Positions 31,569 to 38,151 of a stretch of DNA of 38,151 bases are shown here, piece by piece (position 1 is the first letter of the stretch; each line of letters opens with the position of its first letter). The position numbers and the translations under genes were made by a program. This stretch comes from Chromera velia. Lineage: Eukaryota > Sar > Chromeraceae. Where the stretch lies: NCBI GenBank assembly GCA_018398765.1, contig JAHBMJ010005714.1:30035-68185 (forward strand). The letters are read 5' to 3'. The notes below the pieces were generated by a model, which was not told where the DNA came from, did no database searches, and saw only the letters and a program-made list of their open reading frames with translations.

Positions 31569-31868
31569 AGAAATGGAGTAGAGTAGTGAGTGTGGCGGCT
31601 TCTTTCTTCAGAGCTCTTTATGGGAAGTCTGTGAGTCTGGAGCATACGCAGAGTCCAACAGATGTTGCCTGAAGTAATCAATGAAGTCAAATGATTTCGA
31701 CGGAGCTGAAATTCACGCGGTGCGGCACTGAATCGAACGCGCGCGCGGCGGTTAATCGAATTCACCTGCGGCCCAGGGCGCACGCGACGGCTTGCCCCCA
31801 GCCCGCCCCACGGCTTGGCCTTCCTGCGTGTGCGCAGACGGAACGACTGACACCCTATATCTCAACTT
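31569..31868 (-). repeat. Terminal direct repeat (LTR-like), 5' copy
   Basis: A 300-bp copy of 29295-29593. Differences are mainly transitions plus a few small indels, suggesting that insertion was not very recent. Confidence 0.8.
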
Positions 31869-31919
31869 TTCTAGAGACTTTTTTTCTTTTTTTTTTCTGT
31901 GACATGTCTAGGTCCTGTA

Positions 31920-34900
31920 TAGATTTTATTCAATGTGATCATTATAATCACTGATCAAAAATGATGATAATAATAGTGACCTAGTGTAGTAAGGGGGGAT
32001 AAATTTGATTAAATTCCACTAAATTTCCGGGGAATTTAACTCAGTTTTATCTAGGGTTTTGTAAGGTAGCTTTCATAATTCTAAATTATTATTCGTAGAC
32101 TAAATGTATAACGACAGTCTTGCAATCCATTGAATCTATATTGAATCAAATTCTGGATCAAATTAAATCATATCCAGTCTGTAGAATATAAATTGAAAGT
32201 TATTTAAATACTAGTTTAAATATATATTTAAACTTAGATTTAAACAGCCACAGCATTACAATGCTAGGTTCGAATGTGACTGCATAATGCAGTGTATATG
32301 CCCAGATATATATATGACAGCTAGGAATGCAAGCTATGACGTATATAGCTATCCCCCGACAATGAACCTCGGGACAAACCCGGAACATAAATTCAATTCA
32401 ATCCAATCCACTCCAGAATCTAATCCAATTAATGTATGCACGTATTCAATCGAACCCACAGGCAAATCAATAACCATATAGAGGAAGAGCCAAGCATGCA
32501 GCATGCCTTCGTTTTCAAAGCTTTGCATGACAAGCCGGAACAAAAAAGCATGCGAAAGTCTAGGCAAAAGTGAGATAACACGAGAATCCTAAAGGAAAAA
32601 AAGAAGAAAAAACCGTCCACTGTATGACCGCTTGCCGACCCACCATATGGCGGCAGGTCTTTTACACTCTCTCAGCCTCGACGGCAACGAAAGTTGAGGG
32701 GGCTTACCGAAACGTCCCTGGTCAGGGGTCTTCATAACGGCGGTGCGGATCCGCATTGCTGACCGTGCAAGGCACAAGGCACTTGGAGTGACACTTTGAC
32801 CCCACCCGCATCATTACGCAGCGAGCTACCTACCGGTATGGCGTATATACATCAGTCATACCACGACCCTTGCATGAAGAATCAGGCAGACCAGAAACAT
32901 ACAACTCGAAAAACCAACATGTATAGGAGACATGTGGTCAACCATACCATGCTCACCCTCAAATATTCGCGCCGTTTCATTAATTTACATAATTGAATTG
33001 AATTGCAATAATACAGATTCACTACTGCTACTAAGATTGTAACACTATCATTATATTTAATTATACAATTATGAAGTTACGTCATCTCATAGGACAGAAG
33101 GAAAAGGAGGAAAAAGAATAGTCTACTAGTAGTGGCCTACTACTAGGGCTAGAAGTTAGGAGTGAACTTTATAAGTCAATGCCCTCCCCATGCATCTTTT
33201 AGCCTATCTCAGAATTATAGGATTACATTGTGTTTAGGGCTGGAGCCCTAGACCTGTGTGCCAGTTATCTGACGTCTGCCTTGTACCATACATTCATGCA
33301 CATTACTCGACATCATGTACGCATACATGCAACAACACATCCCATCACGATACATGCATTTCTTGCCTTACACTTTAAAACCATTGCAACTGCCGACAAA
33401 CATGGATACATTTAAATTACGGTCCCGGGATAAGATGAGATTATACTTGATTTTCTCTGACGAAGTGCGAGTGAAAGGTGGAGTGACATATGGCAGGGGT
33501 AGAGCGGTATAGCATGCATCCTTCATCATATACTTTTGCAGCTTTATGCCTACGTACAGAGCCCATCTCTCTAAGACTTGCTCTTTTCATCTGATAAAGC
33601 ATACCAATCAGATCTTCTACCAATCTGCTTTCTGTCTCTTTTCCCCTTCTCTTTTTTGTTATGGACTTCTGTAACTCAGACGCTGTTCGGCAGTCACATC
33701 TCAAAAAGCATTTTTAAGTTCCTCTTTGCATCTCCCCCACACTCTTCGCCTCATTAAGATTCTTTTTATGAGCGTGTTCACATGGTAGTCTGTTTCGTTG
33801 ACTGAGAAAGTGAACAGGGTCATTTTATCAATTTTTTCATCCCTTTCTGACTTTCTCACACGTTTTGCTCTCTTGTCTCTCTCGTCTGTCCAACCTTGTG
33901 TCAGATAGCCAATGCATTCCTCCCTTTCCCATTTGTGCACTGGACATTAATTCTGTATTAAATGACATGGACTTAATCCTCAGGGATCGACTGAAAGGTC
34001 AAGCAAGTTGAAACAGAATGGATAAATTCGTTTCTCAACTGGCACTCTCTGTTTACCTTTCTGTGGCACTCTTCTTTTTGTGACAGCTAAGCTTCTTTCT
34101 CCAAGTCTGAATGCTGCTCTTCTTCTATGCACTGACCAGGGCGCCAGCTTGGTGTAGCAAGAGGGGGCTTTTCCGATTTCGTCCGATTTCTTCTTCTCTC
34201 ATGTATGCACGGAGTGCACCGCTGTTTCTTTCTACATTTTCTTCTTTATCAAGGAAAGACCACAAATGAAGGCGATTTCCGTTCTGGACCCCTCTGTGCT
34301 AACCCGAAACCCCCTCAAGCTGAGTTAGGCTTCTGCTACGATGCTCGCCCAGGTTGTATTGATATCGTTCTACACATCGTGTGTCGCAGCATGACGAGCT
34401 CCTTCACCTGGCAGCTGAGAGCATGTCAACTGGCAGCTGAGAGCATGTATATATAGGTAATTCTAAAACGGTAGTATAAAACCAAATAGTCAGTCTTACG
34501 GAGGAGATGTATGACTCAAAGAAATAAAGGTATATGAGGTATATCATTACATATCTAAACTCTAATCAATTTAATTTATAAGTAGAAATTTGTACTGGAA
34601 ATTGAAACGTACGTACTAAAACGGAAAGCAGAAGTATAAAACGACTAGTGAAACGATAATTAACACGTATACCGTTTATTTGTTGTCCTTCTTACTAAGT
34701 TTCAGGCCAGCGGCCAGCCTTGAGACTGGTTTCGATGAAGCTTGCTTCAAGCTGTATCCTTCAAGCATCTCCCGCACCCCCATCCCTTTTCCCCACTCTT
34801 TAAAAAACCTACTACCAGTCTCTTACCGCTCGGAGTCTTGCGTATAGCGATTCGCAATACGGTAGCCAAATTCTCCAATTCATCGTTCTACGTCGCCATA

Positions 34901-35145
34901 CACGTACGCAGAGCTTCAATGCGAATTCTCAACATCTATTCGTCTTACAGCCTCCGTCCCCCCTGCTTCACCAGTTTCGGGAGGCTCTGTCGAGGCTGAA
35001 GTGTCTGCAAGGATCAGTCATTGATTCCATGCACAGGATGGACGGGGGATTATAAAACGGAGGGCATGGGAACAACAAAAATGGTCTGTCGTGTTGAGAA
35101 TAGACCATGCGTCGGTGACAGGACGCGAAAGGACAGGACAGTGCA
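31920..35145. other. Gene-poor, mostly AT-rich region
   Basis: AT-rich sequence with TTTAAATATATA-type words. A GC-richer patch sits at about 32610-32830, with short hairpins such as CCTGGTCAGG and CGGATCCG, but it shows no RNA gene fold I can name. ORFs at 33441-33940 (minus) and 34205-34456 (plus) lack family or splice support. GGCAGCTGAGAGCATGT occurs twice at about 34412-34449. Confidence 0.45.
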
Positions 35146-35379
35146 TCATGGACACCACAGAACGGACCATCTGTAGACACACAACGACCTTCTACAGCCG
35201 ACAGCCATTCCGATCACTCGACTCACTTTCCAAGCAACAGTTCGACGTCGCGTCCCTCCAACCGGACGGAAAGCTTCCCTGCATGGAAGGGGACACACAA
35301 GGGAGAAAGGGCGAGAAAGATGAGAAAAAATGAAACTGATGACGCTGCTGCTCCGTTCGCGCACACATATAGACACGCA

Positions 35380-35416
<37 letters not shown>

Positions 35417-35625
35417 AGACAGAGAGAGAGAGAGAATGGAGAAAGTAAGAAAAAGCGTTGCCACATTGAATCACGCAGAGGCGAATCAGACTTGGTCTCT
35501 CTCAACCAGATAGCGGCAAATTCAGAGAACAGATTTGGACTGTCTGTCGATTCAGGCTTCTTCCTTTCTCTACGTTGCTTCCTGTTTGCTTGCTTGCCCG
35601 TCTCCTGGGCTGCTCTGTTTCTCAC
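35146..35625. other. 3' flank of the isoleucyl-tRNA synthetase gene
   Basis: Probably contains the last small coding exon and 3' UTR of the synthetase. One candidate exon starts near 35551 (minus; reads SPNLFSEFAAIWLRE) in a compatible phase, but its end is not clear. A CA/GA microsatellite lies at 35384-35436. Confidence 0.35.
35384..35436 (+). repeat. (CA)n(GA)n microsatellite
   Basis: A CA run followed by GAGACAGAGAGAGAG. Confidence 0.95.
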
Positions 35626-37634
35626 CTGCTCCGTTGGTGAGTCTCTGCACTGCACTTCTGTCGAAGCACTTGAGGTATTCCTTCACCAGCACAGGCGAGA
35701 CAGATCCCTCGAAGTCTTTCGAGACGGCCTCGTCATTCACGTGAGGTGCCGCGAGAGACAAAACCACGCGCACCTCCTGGCCGTCGAAATCGAATTCCTG
35801 CAGGCAGGCGGGCGGTGGGAGGGAAAGTGGAATTTCGGAAAGGGAATCAATCAGGAACTCAGGAAAATCACGAAGGCGGGTTTGGATAGATGGATGGAAG
35901 GAAGGAAGGAAGGAAGGTAAGGGTCGAGGGACAGGAGGGAGAATTCGGGAAAACTAGAGAGAAGCCAACTCGAGTACACAGTAAGTCTTCAGAAGTACTC
36001 GGAAGCACCAAAGCCAAGAAGTTGAAGATCAGTTCGAACACACGGAAGGAAAAGAGAGGGAAGGCAAATCGATTCAATTCGTCCACCCCCTCCCCCCCCC
36101 CCGACCTCCTTTCCGATCTCCACCCCCGTTCCCTGTCTCTCTGTCTCGTCATACAAGGGCTTCCTCAAGAGAGACTCGAGGTACTCCTTCTGGTTCTTCA
36201 AGACTTGGCGGGGAAACTCAGACAGCCCCTCTGCCCACATCTCAATGGGGTCATCTTGCACTAGGCCCAACCTCTTCCTCAGCCTCTGCACCCGATTTGC
36301 CACCTCTCGTGCCAGCGCCTTCTCCTTCAATCCTAGGTCCTCTGTGAAATCCAGAACCACAAGCCTGCAACACACACCAGACACGTTCACGCACATACAT
36401 GCATACATATGCACAGAGAGAGACAGGGAAAAAAGAGAAAAACTAATTGCATGTATGACAACGCATCTAGAAGAGCGGGTCGAAGTTGAAGCAAGATACA
36501 TACTCCAAGAGCAAAGGCGCAGCATTCAAGGCTTGAGACAAGATAGAATGGACAAATTTCGTCTGGCTGCAATCCACGGCACTCACCCATCGCCTCCTCC
36601 CAAAAGGGCCCCATCCAGTTGCGGACTTCCCAAATCTCCCACCTCCCTTTTCACGATGATGTCGTCTTCCGTCAGCACTTCGCCCATCACGGTGAGGGTT
36701 TTTGCCTCATCGAATTGCGCCAATTCCGCAGGCGTCAGGGCCTGGATTGCCTTCCTCACTGCAATGAAACAGAGGACGACCAAAGAGCGGCTAAAGTCCA
36801 ATCCAGTGATACGTTTTTGTCCGTGAGGCAGAAAAGGAGAGAGCAAAAATTTAAAGGGGAGAAAGGGCAAGAAGACGTGGTACCGTTTGTTCAGTACCAA
36901 AGCGTGAGTCCTGTTCCTTCAGAAAATGAAAACAGGGGAGCAATGGAAAGGAGGGAAAGAAAGAAAACGGGAGGGAAAGCAGGAACATGAAGATCGCCTC
37001 CCTGCCTCCCTGCCCTCCTGACTGACGCTCTGCCATTTTCTTTCCGACTCTCTTCCCGAGGACAGGCAGGTTGGGAAGTACAGAGACTTTCATGCTGGAG
37101 GCGTCCGTGCTGGTCTCTACATTCTCGACATTCAACTCGCTCTTCACGTAGGCAATCAGAGACTGGACCCGGGAGACAAACTTCGGGTCGCTGTGCACCA
37201 CCTTCATCTGAACAAACACAGAGGTACAGGGGGGAAGGGAGACAGACCTCAGGGAATATGATAGGAGGCGTTCCATTGGTCTATCTGTCTGTCTTATTCA
37301 ACAAAGTGAAGGGGGGAGATTGGACCGCCCTTCGAACTCAATCAAGTCTTTCAACGGCTTCTCTCCCGTACCACGGAAAGGCAGAAGAAACCTCTCTGTA
37401 CGCCGTGCACGTTGGCTGTCGTCTCTCTCAGCGTCCCCCCTTGCTGACCTTCATGAGAGGAGTCTTCAGGCCCACTTGACGCCTCTCTCTGCAGTTTCGT
37501 CCTGCCTCGATCACCGCCTGCGGGGCGGGGGGGGGCACATTTGGTGCACAACGACACAAATACACACATACATACATACATACATGCATATATACAAAAA
37601 TACACAGACACGCATACCCACACATACGCATACA

Positions 37635-37683
<49 letters not shown>

Positions 37684-38151
37684 AGAGGGAGAGGGAGAGG
37701 GAGAGGGAGAGGGAGAGGGATGATGGTGGGAGGAAAATTCACCAGAGAAGGGACACAGACAGGAAATGAGGATGGACGAAGTTCAAAATTCATTCAAGCG
37801 ACTCATGCGAACATGCAAACGTCACAAAGAAGGTCAGTCCAGCTCTTCTTCTGCCCCTATCCCTTTCCCATCTGTGCGCTGTTCCCACCCATCCTCTCCT
37901 CCGCCCCCCACCCACCCAGCCAATCAGCCAGCCAGCCAGCCTGGTCATTCACTTCACGTACCCACCTGCATGCTCTTGACCCTTGCCTCCACCTCCTCGT
38001 CGATCATTGAGGGATCTGCTTGTGGCACCATGACGAAATGGACAGACTCCGCCTTGGCCTCGTGTCCCTCTGGCAGAGCCCTCTTGAGGTTCTGGTAGAG
38101 GAACTCGGTGATGAAGGGGGTGAAGGGAGCCATCAAACGGGTGATGGTTAG
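35626..38151 (-). CDS. IARS: Isoleucyl-tRNA synthetase, cytosolic eukaryotic type, C-terminal part (partial)
   Basis: Minus-strand exons: 38151-37966 (open at the window end), 37517-37449, 37207-37027, 36758-36587, 36364-36106, 35797-35626. Donors are GTGGGT, GTCAGC, GTCAGT, GTGAGT and GTCGGG, and the phases (0, 0, 1, 2, 0) agree at each junction. The enzyme charges tRNA-Ile with isoleucine. LMAPFTPFITEFLYQNLKRA and ESVHFVMVP mark the end of the anticodon-binding helical domain. VVHSDPKFVSRVQSLIAYVK, VLGKRVGKKMAE and LTPAELAQF follow, then VLTEDDIIV and AREVANRVQRLRKRLGL, in the order expected for the eukaryotic cytosolic enzyme. The catalytic HIGH/KMSKS domain would lie beyond 38151. The last assigned exon ends in phase 1, so at least one more 3' exon is needed. 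Confidence 0.9.
37548..37722 (+). repeat. (CA)n(GA)n/(GGGAGA)n microsatellite in a synthetase intron
   Basis: CA and CATA repeats pass into GA and then GGGAGA repeats. They lie in the intron between the first two visible synthetase exons. Confidence 0.95.

Larger units (their letters stand above)
29295..31868 (-). mobile_element. LTR-retrotransposon-like element, non-autonomous, with one gag-like ORF
   Basis: Two ~300-bp direct terminal repeats flank 1,975 bp. The word TTTTCTAG borders the outer side of both repeats, consistent with a short target duplication (exact length ambiguous because the repeat ends share bases with it). In minus orientation the order is terminal repeat, ORF starting 63 bp later, ORF stop, polypurine tract, terminal repeat. 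There is no room for a full pol region and no reverse transcriptase or integrase motif is seen. I do not see a TGG-starting primer-binding site after the 5' repeat. The closest described class would be a gag-only non-autonomous LTR element. Confidence 0.62.
29132..31912 (+). mobile_element. MITE split by a nested insertion
   Basis: The left part is 29132 to about 29296 and the right part about 31867-31912. The left end reads CTAGGGGTATCACAGAGAAA; the right end, on the minus strand, reads CCTAGACATGTCACAGAAA, so the ends are inverted. The 7-bp word TCCTGTA directly flanks both sides (29125-29131 and 31913-31919), a convincing target duplication. Without the nested element the MITE would be about 200 bp. 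Its core (AACAACTGTTGTTTA, then CTGTTGCACGGGTGTTGC) matches the MITE at 18771-19024. A 7-8 bp target duplication is compatible with a hAT- or Mutator-type origin; that assignment is inference. Confidence 0.72.

Noticed and set aside
33441-33940. Two adjacent charged minus-strand ORFs (87 and 79 aa)
   Set aside because: No family resemblance, no consistent splice joining, AT-rich gene-poor setting.
34205-34456. 83-aa plus-strand ORF
   Set aside because: Starts after a hydrophobic-looking segment but contains a local tandem duplication and no recognisable domain.

Overview
This looks like nuclear DNA from an intron-rich eukaryote. Nearly every convincing gene is split by GT-AG introns of roughly 85 bp to 1 kb that keep reading phase. 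Microsatellites and mobile elements are abundant, and the only recognisable products are eukaryotic (small TIM chaperone, cytosolic-type isoleucyl-tRNA synthetase, ACOT13-like thioesterase, protein kinase, hAT transposase). GC-rich upstream islands carrying TGCATGCA/GCATGC words resemble motifs known from apicomplexan promoters, so my best guess is an apicomplexan-related alveolate such as a chromerid. This taxonomic inference is low to moderate in confidence.

Layout. 1-560 is a GGAA/GA polypurine tract. 926-1561 (-) is a two-exon hotdog thioesterase, divergent from 2168-4488 (+), a kinase-like protein with a signal peptide; the 0.6 kb between them holds a GC-rich TGCATGCA island. 4489-10250 has no supported gene. 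It contains a ~0.12 kb direct repeat in two copies and a ~130-bp satellite array (7320-10250), interrupted at 7605-8840 by a likely TIR element. 10854-16745 (+) is a seven-exon gene of about 1,324 aa with a complete 2A-like (DxExNPGP) ribosome-skipping motif at residues 820-828. 17551-17847 is a perfect 9 x 33-bp minisatellite inside an ORF. 18771-19024 is a MITE and 19310-19965 a large ACTC microsatellite.

20363-21153 (-) is a TIM10-like gene, divergent from 22012-24806 (+), a six-exon gene for a secreted or surface His-rich/acidic protein; again a GC-rich TGCATGCA island lies between them. 25578-26190 is a set of CTGT arrays joined by a conserved linker. 27369-27878 (-) is the C-terminal part of a hAT transposase, head-to-head with a degenerate MYND-finger ORF (27873-28178, +). 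29132-31912 is a nested insertion: a MITE with a 7-bp target duplication, split by a 2.57-kb element with ~300-bp direct terminal repeats. That element's single 520-codon frame contains four internal stops, all TAG, and ends at TGA. 31920-35620 is mostly AT-rich and gene-poor. 35626-38151 (-) is the 3' part of a cytosolic isoleucyl-tRNA synthetase gene, cut by the window end.

The host genes do not form one pathway. They are a mix of housekeeping genes (translation, mitochondrial import, acyl-CoA metabolism) and lineage-specific secreted or membrane proteins. The strongest candidates for new biology are the 2A-bearing polyprotein, the TAG-only interrupted element ORF, the shared island architecture of promoters, and the high share of 5' splice sites with C at +3.
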